Below, piece after piece: positions 11,234 through 24,669 of a stretch of DNA of 64,000 bases. The DNA is from Rhizomys pruinosus. Taxonomy: Eukaryota > Chordata > Mammalia > Rodentia > Spalacidae. The stretch covers positions 72,096 to 136,095 of the forward strand of contig VZQC01008079.1 in the NCBI GenBank assembly GCA_009823505.1. The letters run 5' to 3'. The notes beneath the pieces were generated by a model that was not told where the DNA came from, did not search any database, and was given only the letters and a program-made list of their open reading frames with translations. Position 1 is the first letter of the stretch. Each line of letters starts with the position of its first letter. Made by a program: the position numbers and the translations under genes.

Positions 11234-11383
11234 AGCCAGACATGGTGGAGCACACCTGAATCCCAGGACTTAGGAGGCAGAGGCAGGTGGCTCTCTGTGA
11301 GATTGAAGCTATCCTGGTCGATATAACAAGCTCCAGGATAGCTGGGGCAACAGGAAAACCCTGTCTCAAAAGTCCAAAAAGGA
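11234..11383 (+). mobile_element. B1 SINE
   Basis: 7SL-derived B1: gccagacatggtggagcaca head, ggaggcagaggcaggtgg middle, and ccctgtctcaaaa end. Present after block A only, not after A'. Confidence 0.9.
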
Positions 11384-11409
11384 AGGAAAGAACAAACAAG
11401 AGAGAAGGT

Positions 11410-11768
11410 AGACATGGTGGTTTAAATGAGAAATGTCCCCAATAGACTTCAAGTATTTGAATATTTGGCCCCATTTGGCGGCACTATTTGGGAGGTTTAA
11501 GAAGTCTGTTCTTACTGAGGGAAGCACCTCATTGGGGACAGCACTGAGAGTCTATCACAGCCTTGACTCCCTTTCAGCTTGCGCTCTCTCTCTTCCTGCT
11601 TGTGCCTAGAGATGTGGGCACTCAGCTTTCTGCTCTAGTCCTCTGGTGTCATGCCCACCCCTCGTGATGGACTCAGCCCTCTGGAATCATAAGCCAAATA
11701 GACTCTTCCTTCTACGTGTTGCCTTGATCATGGTATTTTAGCACAGCAGCAGAAGAGTAACTAATACA
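11410..11768 (+). mobile_element. URR1-like non-autonomous hAT DNA transposon
   Basis: Starts near tggtggtttaaatgag and ends near gaagagtaactaatacag. In between are gcggcactatttgggaggttt, the cttcctgcttgtg block and ggaatcataagccaaatag. This order matches the rodent URR1 family of Charlie-type elements as I remember it. The name rests on recall of the consensus. Confidence 0.65.
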
Positions 11769-11871
11769 GGGGACATGAAGTTGGGGGAGGGGACAGGAAG
11801 GCAGGAGTGGATCTGGGAGGAGTTAGAGGGGGAGAGCAGAATGTGAATATGATCAAAAAACATTGTGCAGG
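11769..11871 (+). mobile_element. L1 (Lx-type) 3' tail
   Basis: Purine-rich sequence ending in gtgaatatgatcaaaaaaca, the terminal signature of older rodent L1 (Lx) 3' UTRs. Confidence 0.65.
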
Positions 11872-11902
11872 GCATGGTAGTGCACCCCTGTAGTCCCAGC
11901 CC
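11872..11902 (+). mobile_element. B1 head cut off at the N
   Basis: Only the first 31 bases of a B1 (gggcatggtagtgcaccc to cccagccc) are present. The element stops exactly at the N, so the join rather than retrotransposition truncates it. Confidence 0.75.
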
Positions 11903-11903
11903 N
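11903..11903. other. Single N at a sequence join
   Basis: Left is a truncated B1; right is the exact start of an inverted copy of 26.7-29.6 kb. This is most simply a contig join. Confidence 0.9.
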
Positions 11904-14900
11904 TTCAGACTGCCACTGTAAATGTCAATAAATTGGATATGAATCAGAAGTGTCTTCGGCTGAATCTTAAATTTCACTGTGCTTATTATATCTACATTAA
12001 AGTAAAAAGAAGATTCAAACTAAATTTTTGTTGAGTATCCAGCTTTCTTCAACCTAAACAAACTAATTGACCCTAGAGTGGTGTTGCCCTCATACTAAGT
12101 GACTTCATTATTCCGTGCAAGATCCACAACACTTCAATCCTGGAGTATTTCTGGGATGGAGCGTTGATCTAGCTGATTTTCTTGAAATGAAGTTTTTGTT
12201 ATTCAACCAGAGCGAGTTTGCTCAACTTACAAAGGATGGCATTTCTGGTTAACTTTAAAGCCGAGAGGGCCTTAAGCGGACATAAAAAGTCTTATCCACA
12301 CGATACGTGTTCAGTATTTGATAATTTCTATAATGCAGGCAGGAATATGAATAATGCTGATGTTTCTGTGATGCTGGTGGGAAAATGCACAGAACTCTGG
12401 TACCCTGGGATGCCCTATGTCACTAGGCATATAAAATGAATTGCCTGCCACTTTATGTGGGGACATTAGGAGGCTTATCTCTCCACCATTTTACCATTCA
12501 TGGACCGTTGCGACGGCCAAACAGCAACCATCTCTATACTGCCTACAGACTCCACTGCGTGATTTTTTCCATGCTTGAAGATAAATTAATCAAATACCCT
12601 GCCTCATGCCTTAGTGCATGTTCTATGACTTTCACTCCATCACTTTGTAATGCACGCAGTCTTATTTATTTCTCTAGTTCTTCCTTGGAACCAAATTGGT
12701 GATAGTCAGCCTCCTTGATGCCTTGATAATCCAACAGATAGATGAGCTAAGGCTACGGTTGTTGTGGACATGCCTCTGTAGTGAATATTCTTCTTTGCCA
12801 TTTAACAAAAAATAGTCATATGATTGTAGGATTATATATAATCCGCACACATCCCCTGATTCCAACAAATTCGGAAGTATGGCAGATTTTGGAACTACAT
12901 ATATTCGTGCTAATTTTGTTTATTCTTTCTCATTTTTATAAATATCATTCCTATTTATTCTTCCTCGAAATGTGTCATTCAGAATTTGTAACTAGTCTTA
13001 AGCAATAGTCAGTATGGATGCAACCCACGTCTGTTGGGCCTTCGATTCGCCATACTGTCCGCTGGTACCCCCACCGTCCACCTGAGGCAGGGGTTACGTT
13101 CGTAGACTTCCCCCTGCGAACTCTGATTCCGTTACGTCCTGAGTGAGCTACTTCCGGCATCAGTGTCTGTTTCATGCATCAGTGTGTCCTCTTCCACCCG
13201 ATGTTTTTGTGTGTGTCTTGCCTGCGCATCTGAGTGATTGCCTCTGTTCGGTTGTTTATTATTATGTACCCTCTGCTTCAGAAAGAGCGAGCCTGATCAG
13301 GCGGACTTCCCCATTATTAACCGCTAGGCCACTCTCCAGCCCAATTTGTATTTTAATTAAAGATATTTTTTAAACTTTGGCGTACTTGGAAACCGCTGTG
13401 TGTATAATCACACATCTTTTAACGGTAATGGACTTTTATATAAGAGTTTAGCTATGTGTCCAGTGTCAACAGATTCAACATTTTCTAGCATCTCGGCAGA
13501 CAAGTATATTTTCGCAAAAGTTCTCCCATTAAAAACATCTCTATCTCCCTCCACGGCTGTTTCGTTTTTGCGGTGGATCATTTAAAATGCGAGATAGTTC
13601 TGGTTAAATGTAATTTTCTGATCAGTAATAATTACTAGTAATACATTATCTCTTATCCTAGCGAGAGATTTGCAAGCATACTCCTGCTCAAAAGCACCAC
13701 ATTGGCATACTATCAGAACATCAGAGACCCATCAGAAACAAAATTCAGTAGTGTAAAACCATGTATATAACCCCTTTGAAGTCAAGTAAAATGATTATTA
13801 TCAAGATGAGCTTATTCGTGGTAGACTGGGAGACGTATTGTAGGTGGCCTCACAGAAATGAAGATTTTCGCGTAACAGGTAAATAGCGAGACACTTCATA
13901 TCTCAATGGCTCCTTTACGAGTGGACCCCGAGGTGATGATCCCCATGACTCTGAAATAATGCACCCACCCCTCTCCCATGGGACTTACTCTTCTTTGGGA
14001 GAAGTTAAAAAGCCCACGCACGATCGCCAGGCCAAGACTCGGTCGAAAAAAATCATCCATTAGTGTCTCTAGCAGAGAAACGAATGATTTGCCAACCTTG
14101 TACAGGGTACCCTTAGAGGACAAAACTGAAAACCGCTGACAACATGGGTCAGTGGAGAAAGATTGCAACCTTGACCTAGACTCTATGTGCTCGCGTTTTG
14201 CTTTATATTAATCAACCTTACCTCGATTTCAAGACACCCACAACAAGACCAGACCAAAGGTCGGGGTGCAATAGTCATCAGATCAACTCCGCGGTTACAT
14301 CGCCATGACATCGTTCTCGCAGATGAGCTATACACAATGAACTTGTGATCAATAGTGCTCCATAGATTCCTGAGTCTTCACACAATTTGAACCGTCGTTA
14401 TTTGGGTCTTTTATTGAATATTTTGTGTATTTCAGACATTGTTTTTCAATTCAATTCAGACATATTCCACTTTCCCTCCCATTGAATCATGCAATTCTTC
14501 CATAACTGCATGTGCATATTACTCATCTAGTCTTTTTTTATGTTTAAAGAATTCACATTTTCCTCCTTTAATCATATTACTCTAAAATATGAGATAATTA
14601 TATCTTCCACCCATATACATAAATTACAGAGTCTGAAAAAGGTGAGGGATTCTAAGAGCGCACTTTAGAAAATTCACATAATATAACAAAATATTCCACA
14701 TTATGAAATAAACAATTAATTGTTCATGGATGACTAAATTCTGGGAAATTTGTGTAGCATCACAAACTGATGGCGAAACCATCCGCTTTTTTACTGCTAA
14801 AGAAACAGTCAAGGAGGTAAAGAGAAACCCCACAGAGTGGAGGAAATCTTCACCAGTGATATATTTGGCAGAGGTTTTGACAGAGGTTTAACATCCTGAG

Positions 14901-15520
14901 TTTGTAAATTACTCAAAAAACAAGAGTAAGAAGAGAAAATGACCACTCAAAAGATGGAAGTAAAAAGCTGAACAAATTAAACTTCAGCAGTGAGGAATAA
15001 AGATGCAAGAATCAAATCTTCAAATTCAAACGATATCATATATTAAGGAAATGCGAAATTTTAAAACCCACTCTAGATTATCATCTCACCCCAATAATGG
15101 CTAGCTAAGTTCTCAATAAACATACAAGACCAATTATATGCTGAGAGGTTGTAGAGAGGAAAGCGATACTTCATCCATGCTGGGAATGTAGAACTGTAAA
15201 CCACATTGGGAGGCAATGTGGAGAACCCTTAAAATATTCAGAATGAGCTTAGCACCTGACCCATTCATATCACTCTTGGTTATATACCTACAAGACTCAC
15301 CTACTGCAAAAATATATCACATCTATGTTTAGCCGTTTTTCAATATTGAAGACTAGAACCAACCAAATACCCTCAACAGTGAAGTGATAGAAAGAAAATG
15401 TTACTATACATTGGCTGCACTTCTAGCAGGTCCCAAGACAAGATAGCCATTATAACTGTGTAAATATCTAGTATATGCGTAGAGAGAACCAAAGCCATGA
15501 ACAATGAAGATAGAAGCTTG
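11904..15520 (-). repeat. Block B': degraded inverted copy of 26.70-29.59 kb
   Basis: The reverse complement of 29593 down to about 26700 can be followed throughout: 11904-12060 is nearly exact, 12355-12435 matches 29155-29235, 13320-13400 matches the left edge of the SINE at 28.5 kb, 14080-14200 matches about 27.97-28.08 kb, and 14400-15415 covers the L1 of block B. In between, small insertions and deletions are frequent. The SINE of block B is barely recognisable here (about 12.95-13.34 kb) except for its head. Confidence 0.88.
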
Positions 15521-15854
15521 CATTCGATAAAAAAATTGCTAATATTCTTTGTTAACCAACAAAATATTTCATTAAGAATATAAAAAGTGTTAATTCATTA
15601 GAGAAAGGATGACAGGTACTCTACCCCTGTCTTTCTATGGTAAAATGCTGAGGTGATCTTCTCACAGTTGGAATAGAGGCATAATGATCCAGACTACTGC
15701 TCAGGAATGCTGCAGAGCTAAAGACAGTAACTGGAACTGAGAAAAATAACCACCAAGAAGAATAATGCCTGAAAATGCTTTCCTGGGGCATTTCTATCTC
15801 CCTACTGCCACTGGATAATTCAAGATACCGTATCTGATCTTCAAAGTTCAACTG

Positions 15855-16440
15855 TCAATTTTTTTTTTGTTTTGTTATTTGTAATGAGAATGATTTTTTT
15901 GGTTTCTAGTCTCTTGATTTTGAAACTACTAAGGTACTTAACTTCCATATTGCAAAAAAATCTTATTTCTGATAAACAAGTTAATATAAAAAAATTTCTG
16001 GCGTCAACTCAAAGACATATAAATATTTGCAGTATTCGTAGTTAAGTGTTAAATATATTAAATAGCTCTCAAACAACAGGCTTTAAAAAAAATCACAAAG
16101 AATTTAGTAAATAAGTCAAGTAACACCACTGAATTCCTATGATACTGTAAGAACTAAAAATGGCTATCACAAAGATACTTCAATTGTATCATAATCCAAT
16201 CACCATTCCATGGCACCCAACTTACTCTGAAATGGCCTTAGGAAAAGGAGTAACAGAAAGATAAAAGAGCTTGCTAAAGGCATCTATCACGGCTTGAATA
16301 TATTCTTCTTCATCAGAATGTTAATGGATGTCAACCTTGTGCAGGTGATTATTAGATCGTTCCTGAATGGACCCTGAAACATTGAGAGGGATCTCCATTG
16401 GGTCACTGTAACTAATCAAAATGTAAGTGAGGCATACAAC
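15855..16440. other. Sequence in A' with no counterpart in A
   Basis: After matching A up to the base corresponding to 4770, A' continues with about 590 bases that I cannot find in A, then resumes in garbled form near the equivalent of 5080. The segment reads as clean AT-rich DNA with no named repeat. Confidence 0.5.
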
Positions 16441-19400
16441 ATGATATAAACCTAACACCGGTTTCATACAAGGTAGCAACGAACGAGTTAACGAACACAC
16501 AGTTAGAATGACAATGTACTAGCAAAAGCGAAAAGACAGGGAATGAAAAATAATCCAATTAGTAAATTAAGTAGCCCCAAGTATACTGATAGGTTATCAA
16601 CTATAAGATTTACGATAAATCGAAGCTAAAAGTCATAATGAATGATAAAGAATAACTAGATGCTAGTATAGAATATATGATAATTAAGTAGAAGAAATGA
16701 TTTAAGAATGCTAGTAACAATAGATAAGAGTGAGGACGATCTAGTTCTCAGTAATGAGTAGGTGAATTAGCAAGAGAAATAGAAGAGATAGAAGAGGATC
16801 ACGATAGTATGAAAGATAGAATGCAGATATTATAAGCATATACATCACACACATATATCATAGAATAATACACATATAATATGTAACTCCTAACTAATTT
16901 AGTTACCAGAGCAGGAAATTTAAGAGCAATTTGCATTTCCAGAGACACCCTGAAGTGTTCATTGTACTTCAACCGCTCTTAAGAAACTTTCATGAATCAG
17001 CACCAAGAATAGACAAAATTACTAACAAGTTATACATACTTGGCCAATTGTATATTTTCACTTGTGATTACTCATTTGGTTGAAAGGAACCCTTTATATT
17101 AATTAATAATTTATTTATCGTGTATGTGTAATGAATGTACTGTCTGCAGCAAGTCTGTGCACCTCGTGTCAGTATGCCTAAATTAGCACGACGGAAGTCA
17201 GAAGAGGGCTCTCGAAGGTATTTCCGCCCTGGAAAATGTAAGAGGAGGAGTTCTCCTGGAAAATATGGAGTTATCACGAAACGCTCTCTATGCCGACATT
17301 ATGGGTGCTATGGAGGAAATTTAACAAATTCCGGGGATCCTCAGATAAGATGGAGCGGCTACGGGATCGCTAGCTATTAACGCTAGAAATCTACTCCAGG
17401 CCCTGGGTAATTACTCTTGGTATTTTTAGCAACTATACGAAGTAAAAAAATAGCACCAAAATGAGTTACTACTGTATAGAACCGCACTGTCATATGAGAT
17501 AGATTTATGGAGATTAAAAATTATTATACATTTGTAATTGCATTTGAAGTGTAATTCACAGTGCGATAAGATATCCAGTAACGTAGAATTCTTGCTGGTA
17601 GATTACATCTGGTACACAATAATTGATGTTTCGAAGTAACATGTGAGATGCAGCAGGTCGATGGGACAAATTGAGATGTATACAACAAGAATATGAAAGA
17701 ATGGCCTGAAATCGTTGGTTCTCAAGTGAGAGAATACAGAAACTAATTCCTTAAAAATATAGATACTGTCTTGAAAGTTTGCAATGAATGTAAGAGTAAT
17801 TACAATTATTCTGTATATGTATAATCATCACGGCACTAGTCTTTGTGAACACTTCTAATTATGCTGTGAAATTATGAAAGAGTTAATGGTTCACTGCTAT
17901 ACAGAGTCAAATTCTTCCTACAAAGTGGAAACAATCTTTACAAAAGACAAGCAACTTAGTGATAGTTTTCCATCAGTGTAATCCCCATCTAGTGATTCTC
18001 AAGGGACCATCTACTTCAGGGAGAACCTGATGTAAATAAAAATAATTCTGGGATATAAAAAATCATTGGTGAGTGAAGATAGTGGCTGATAGTGGGATCT
18101 TGACTGTGACTCCAGGGGGACACCGTATGCTTTATTGGTTTATGCCTGGAAAATACTGTGCAAGCAGAGCCGCAAGCTCAATCTGCCTTGTTATCCAAAT
18201 CTAATTGCTATTGTGCTCTCTCCTTTGATGAATAACCCATGGCTGATGGCACAAGCTTTCATCCTCTACAGATTAGGAGGTGTTATAAGCCGACAGTATA
18301 GACCATGTCTATATAACAGGGAGATAATGTAATTTAATGAGAGTTAACAATCATCCAAAAAATGTGTCTAGCCCAAAGTAACCTACCCGGATGGCATTAC
18401 GTGCTGCTTAAATACCGTAGTGGTTATTCATCTAAATTGCGCATTGTACGCCCTTCATTTCAAGAACTAGGTTCGAAATTTAGGTACTCCTGTACAACAC
18501 TGATCATAGCCATGAAAGACCGCTAAAGTAGCGCAGAATGATCGCAAAGAGTCCAAAGGTGTCAAAAAACAGGCGTCAGATTTAGTAGATTAGAATGTGA
18601 GAACTAAGGTATATTAACGATTCTCACTAAAAACAATAGTTCACCACTTTTCATACTAATGCCCCATAAATGTATGAAAGCAATACCTCATCGTACAAAG
18701 GACAATCGACCTTGTTGCCCGTCGTTCCGGAACTTTATTTATTTAATGTACCAAGATCTTTTATAGCGAATCTGTGGAGAGAATTAAGTGAAACTTAAAC
18801 AGCAGATGCCAGTTTAATTTGGATCACATTCATAATTGATTCACCATAGCTTAGATCTAGAAGTCTTAAACAACCTGTCACCCCCCCTACTGAATGGTGG
18901 GGATACCTGTGGAGGTTTGCGTGCGACAACAAAGCATGTCGATTGTATATACCATCTGATAGGTACCGCTCATCTCCTTGTACTCACCTGTGATTTATCT
19001 CCCCACTCTTACTCAGCTATTTACTAATTATCAATGCTGAAAAAATAATATACACAAAAATAAACCTGTTATCCTCCTCTGTAAACGCCATACACTCGCA
19101 CAGTTCTTGCCTCTGTTATCACTACGTTCACCTGTGGCCACCCGATCCCTACTGTCTCCCTCCATGATTGCGTGCGCTCCTTGTGGCCCTCGCCCGTCCT
19201 CCCCTTGTCTCGCGCGGCTGTCCTTCACTATGGCTTTACATTTATCGCTCCGTTAAATATGCCTTTCCTGACTCCTGATTTTATGGACAACTCAATCTCT
19301 TTCTTTTGAAGTCCGATTATGAAAATGATCTTGATGCTATCCTATTGTGACAGATATAAATAACACAATGAATATTAAAATTCCATTGATGCAATATTAA

Positions 19401-21245
19401 AAATCGTAACAGTTGAGATTGTACTGACACTGTTCTGGTTGATTAAATGTTAGGGTGCATGATTTGTGTGCAGGGATAATAAAAACAGGACAGGGATCCT
19501 CCCTTTACTGGACTTCCATTTGATGTGGGGGACCATGGGAGGTAAAGACCACGCTAAGTGAGGTCATAATAAGTGCGGAATTGCATGGATAGATTCTAAT
19601 GGGTTTGCCAAGGAAGGAACCTACAATTATAGTTATTGCACCTTTAGCTCCAATGTCTGTGTCTTTTCTTCGCTAGACTTGCTTTATAAAATGTAAGGGA
19701 CTCCGATACTTACCCATTAACGGTAATAATCGATGGACAGAAAAGCTACTATATCAATGGATTATATGTTAAAAATAGTACTACTAAATAAATACAAACC
19801 TCTAATGAATGCATAGTGATATTAAGTTAGTATCAGTATGTAGTATTATAACCTGGAAATTATATAGAGATATAGTAGATATATAATATATTACTATTTG
19901 CTATAAACGTATGATACAAAAATTTAAGCATTTTAAACTTTACTTAAATAGAGATATTCTTATTCTTATTATATAACGAAGTTGAAGATCGATCGCTCTA
20001 GCTAGATTTCTGCAATGAGCACAAACAACGATAACAGCCACTTAAACCTGTAAAAGATCATTAAAGATCCTCTGTGTGGCAGAGTAACTCGTAGTAGAGA
20101 ATTAGTTTCATGAAATGAAGACATAGCATATGGCGGTGGTCGTTGGGAGGGAGCTGGCAACTACGAGAGGCGGGAATCGGAGGCATGGAAGGGGCAAAAA
20201 AGCGCAATCAATCACGAATTCAAATATGTAGTCAATGCCATTGAATGAGGTAACAAACCGTATATTTCGTGCCCAATTCAGAGATTTTGATAGTTATGGG
20301 CCATATCGAAAATATATGGTTATTAAGATAAGGCAATGCAAGTCCTATCCTGTTAATATACTAACAAACAAATAGATAAAAAAGAGAAAGAAATGAGAAA
20401 GTAAACACGGACACATTATAATTCATTTATGTCCAATTTTCATCCAATCCCATTTAACTCTCGCATCCGAAGATCAAGTTCTATACATTTCAGAAACAAT
20501 ACTCCGATCTTGCCTTTTAAATCTGTATGAGCTAAAAGATCAATATTAGAATGAGTACAATCTAAGAGTTATACTAGTATCAGTTATTTAGTTTGAATTA
20601 TTAGAGTATTATATTCCACTTTAATATTACTTTCCAATTCTGTGACACTCTGTACATGGTTTTATAATGATAATTGTCGATGTGGAAGTATACACCCAAT
20701 GTGATGCCTGTTAATCTATATGAGAGTGCATGCATATATTTGGTAGAAAACTCTATCATAAATTCTAGACTTATTGTTCATGTACCTCCTCTATAGACAA
20801 AGCTAGAATGAATTTATTCCAGACTAATCTCAATTGATACTAAAAATTAAGGTAAGCTTAAAGATATAGAAATTCACAGGAATTAGAACCTTAATAGTGC
20901 GAAATCATAATCTGAGTGCTATTCAATATGGACTTCTAGAGAGCCCCTGAGAAGCTGCTCCATTACGCCATTTAAAAGCAAGGCTATTCTTCGAATGAAG
21001 TTATCACTTATGAACAGGTGAGATAGGCCAGTAGAAGAAAGAGACGCGGAGGGCTTCTGCCCAGCATAAGATACCATTATGAAAGAATAACAGTCACCGT
21101 CCACTTGCTGAGAGCACTTTATAACAGTATGCCATAAGTGAGTAATGCAAGATGATTAACTGAATTCTATAACAGGCTTCTCCCAAACAATCATGAGAAA
21201 TGGTAAGACCATGAAAGATTTGTATAACAAACACTCATACATAGG
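16440..21245. other. Low-fidelity patch inside A'
   Basis: Compared with 5080-8405, this stretch carries frequent 1-3 base insertions, deletions and substitutions, then returns abruptly to near identity at about 21250. Such a sharply bounded, indel-dominated pattern is typical of uncorrected single-molecule reads used to fill a gap. Open frames within it should not be read as genes. Confidence 0.75.
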
Positions 21246-23994
21246 AAGTTAGTACCATTTCCCTCTTTGTACAAGTGAATCTTGTTTTCTGAATTCTCAC
21301 TCATTATAATATGAATAATATTGTTTTTCTGTGAAACCCATTTTCTTTCAACCCAATAATTATGATTAGGGCATTTACAAAAGTGCTGGAAAATCCCTGC
21401 CACCTGGTGAGATTGGAGAGCTCATGAAGAGAGCCTGTACTATACATCCAAATGCTGGCCCTTTTCTCTTAGATCATCCAGCATTTATAACCATATGCAA
21501 TAAAATTAATAGAATTTTTGATATATTCCAACGTGTATAAAACACCACTCAAATATATCAGAGTAGCTTAGGCTATCGGTAGATAACATATTCTTTGCTT
21601 GCCACCATACCAGGTCTAAGTGATTATATATTTATTTTTCATAAGTCTATTTTAGTAATTGCCAATCATTGATGTGGTTATTTGATCTTAAAGCTGTGTG
21701 GACCACTGACTGATGTCCTCCCATAAGTAGCTTGCATAGTGCTCTCCGAAGCTACTAGAGCTAACCTACAGGGGAACTGGCTTCCAGGTCAGCCATTGCT
21801 CCAAATCTGGTACCTGAAGTAAGTCCTGTCTTCAAACATAGTGTCTTACCTTCAAGATCTGGTGGATAATCAAGGCCTGGCAATAGCCTGTGTAATTTTG
21901 GACCTATTAAACTACCCTGCCAACAACTGAAGGAAGTTCTTTTCCTGCTGGCACTGTTTCTGTTATATAGCATTCAGCTATAAACATTGACTCATATAGA
22001 TATATTGTGTCTGTAATTATCATTGAGCTATTAGACTAATATGATTCCCTCAGGTTTTTTTTACTTTACCTAGGCATAATTTATCTCTCCTTTATCTCTC
22101 TCCTTATCTAACTGTCCCTCCATGCCTTCCCCATTTAAAGTGTCCCCATTTTCTCTATTTCTTCCTTGATAACACCAGTCTCCTATGCTCCCACATCTCT
22201 TGAGGGCCTTTGTTTCCTCTATTCCCAGGTTTCCTTGTATAACCCTCTCTTACCTTCCCACTTAAATTCCACTATTTTGTCCATTTCTCTCTCTCAGTTT
22301 CCTTCTTTCTCTTTATTTCCCTGGTTCCTTTCCATTTTCTTTGTTTCTCCAGCTACATCAGGATACATATCTATATAAGGATTTGGTGCTAGAATCCACA
22401 AATGAGGGACAGCATATGTCCTTTGTTTATTTGAATCTGTGTTATTTCACCTAGTATAATCATGAAATTTTCAGATAAATGAATGGAAGATTAATAAAAT
22501 ATTAAAGAACAAATAATATATACATATATATCATAAAATGATTTTTTTATCTCTCTTAGTAGTCTCTCTTCCAAGTTCTAACACTCCATGCCTAACCACA
22601 GATTTCAGTGCACCCATCCTGTCTCCCAGGAGTACAGTATACTCAGATTGTTCCTCCCAATTTGCTGGTTTAGGGAGCATCATTTTAATTTTTTTCCTTA
22701 CCTTTTCATAATACATGTGTCACTGAACCTATTCTAATATCAATCAATATTTGTTCTTCTGTAGTGGAATTCTTAGATATCCAATTATCTCTGCTTCACT
22801 ACTTACTGTTTAACCATGTGCTGCTTTTCTAATCTGATTCTAACACCTTTTTCCAAGCAATTCAGTAAAGTATAGCTAGAGCCTGCTTTATAGGTAACTG
22901 CTCTGGGTTTAAAACCTGGATCTACTCCTTTCAAATAGTTCAATCCTGAGAAAATTACTTAAGCTTCCTAATTAAACATGGGATTGTCAATTCATTAGAT
23001 TAATTAAGTTTACCTGAAAATGTAATTTTCACAAATTTGCACAAATACCAGGCACACTGTAGGCCCTCAATAGATACCACTTCATATTCTAGATACACTA
23101 TATATTTATCACTTGCCATATTGCTTGATAAAGCAGAGTTTCTGAAAAAATAACCGAGAATTTAATAATGGTCCTTTAACTCATACTGTGTGGTACAGAT
23201 AGGCCCTGCAATGCCTTCCATCAATTTTGTTCCCATATTAAATCTCTGAATTGGCACGAAATATACTGGTATGTTACTTCAGGCAGAATATTTTTGTTTG
23301 TTGTTTTGTTTGTTTGCCAAAACCATGTTTCATAAATATAAATAAGAAAATCTAACTAATAAGGTGTAGTTGATTTGCAGAAACTAGCTAAGCTGATGAT
23401 GACTTCCTTATGAAAGAAGAATCTCTTTAGAAGTATTAAAATGCTAAATTTTTATACGTTTACAAAAGTATTACTACCTCTTCTATAATCCAGTATAATT
23501 GTACTATAACAGCAATCATAGTTTGATTATTAGTAGTATCTAAAAAAACAGATAGTCTTTCCCTAATTATTAGTGTATTGTGGATATATCAAATGAAGCC
23601 TTGACAAAATCCCAAATCTCATTATATTTATCTAATAGAAAGGACAGGTGGTAGACATAGGGGAAGAAGAAACTCTAGGAACTGCAGCATAACTTAAGGT
23701 TTGCAACTAACATCACTATAGTTCTTTCAGAACACATGATCAAATATGCTTTGCTTTATTTCCATGACAAACATACTGTAAAGTATAGAAATATATGGAC
23801 CAGAGAGGTACAAGTTAATTGTCTTAAAAATCATAATACTTCAATAACCAACTATCTTTCGACAAATGTAATTAATTCTGATTAAAAATATAGCATTCTA
23901 TTGAAAAATGACATACATTGGATTTTTTAAAAAATGCAAAAAGAGAAGGGACAGCAATATTAGTTTAAGTGAGCTAAAGACAAGAGAATGAAGG

Positions 23995-24245
23995 AGGGAA
24001 GAAAAGGAAGGAGCAAGGAAGGAAGGAAGGAAGGAAGGAAGAAGGAAGGAAGGAAGGAGGAGGGAGGAGGGAGGGAGACAGACAAGGAAGGAAGAAAGGA
24101 GGGAGGGAGACAGGGAAGGAGTAACCAAGCAAGACTGGGAGAGAGGCAGATAGGAGAAGGATGAGAAAGTAGGGAAGGAGAGAAGAAAGAAATGAGAAAA
24201 GAATATAAGGAAGAGGGGGAGGAAGGAAGGAGAGAGGGAAGGAAA
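23995..24245. repeat. Irregular GGAA/GGGA purine tract
   Basis: Purine-rich low-complexity sequence that replaces the clean (GGAA)n and B1 found after block A. It marks the right end of the duplication. Confidence 0.8.
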
Positions 24246-24559
24246 ATGAATTTTTTTGTTTTAAATCATTTTATTTGTCAAGACATTAAATGTCTTCTAA
24301 TACAACAAAACTTCACATTGATCATTGAAATTATAATTAACATTTGATTTCTCAATATTCTCAGTATTTAAATAGGAACCAATAAAGTGGTAAAAGGGAA
24401 TAAAAAGGAGATGTTAGTGGTACTGGCATATTTCAAATACTGAGATTTTTAGTGTATTTATTATTGAATCTTTGTACATTTCATATAAAACATCTTCTTC
24501 ACCTTTACACCTCTCCTCCATATGCACCCACTATAGCGACCCCCATCATCTCATCATCT

Positions 24560-24660
24560 TGGTAGATAAAAGAATCTTGGAGTTCTGGGTCTGAGTGTAG
24601 TGTGCTAGGAGTTAAACTCAAGCTTCATGCATCGCTGACAATGTCCAAACACTGAGCCTA
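24560..24660 (-). mobile_element. Possible ID-like SINE remnant
   Basis: The plus strand gtgtgctaggagttaaactc and cactgagcctaccc resemble the reverse complement of a tRNA-Ala-derived ID element with the order of B and A boxes expected. It is weak and diverged. Confidence 0.4.
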
Positions 24661-24669
24661 CCCTTAAAA

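Larger units (their letters stand above)
15521..24000 (+). repeat. Block A': second copy of block A
   Basis: Same order and orientation as 4432-11165. The first part (15527-15850) and the last part (21245-24000) are nearly identical to A, with occasional indels. The middle is heavily scrambled. It contains the copies of the SINE (about 17090-17400), element X with the same 5' inversion (about 18065-19000), L1 pieces, and MIR. Confidence 0.88.

Noticed and set aside
11065..11474. 139-codon minus-strand frame across (GGAA)n and B1
   Set aside because: The middle is a microsatellite-encoded repeat and the remainder is B1 in reverse.
16440..21245. Several open frames and GC-rich spots as new genes
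   Set aside because: The region is a scrambled copy of 5.1-8.4 kb; frames there are products of indels.
4432..24000. Recent biological tandem duplication with inversion
   Set aside because: Considered, but near-identical ends with an indel-dense middle, and an N exactly at the inverted copy, fit assembly error better. Not fully excluded.
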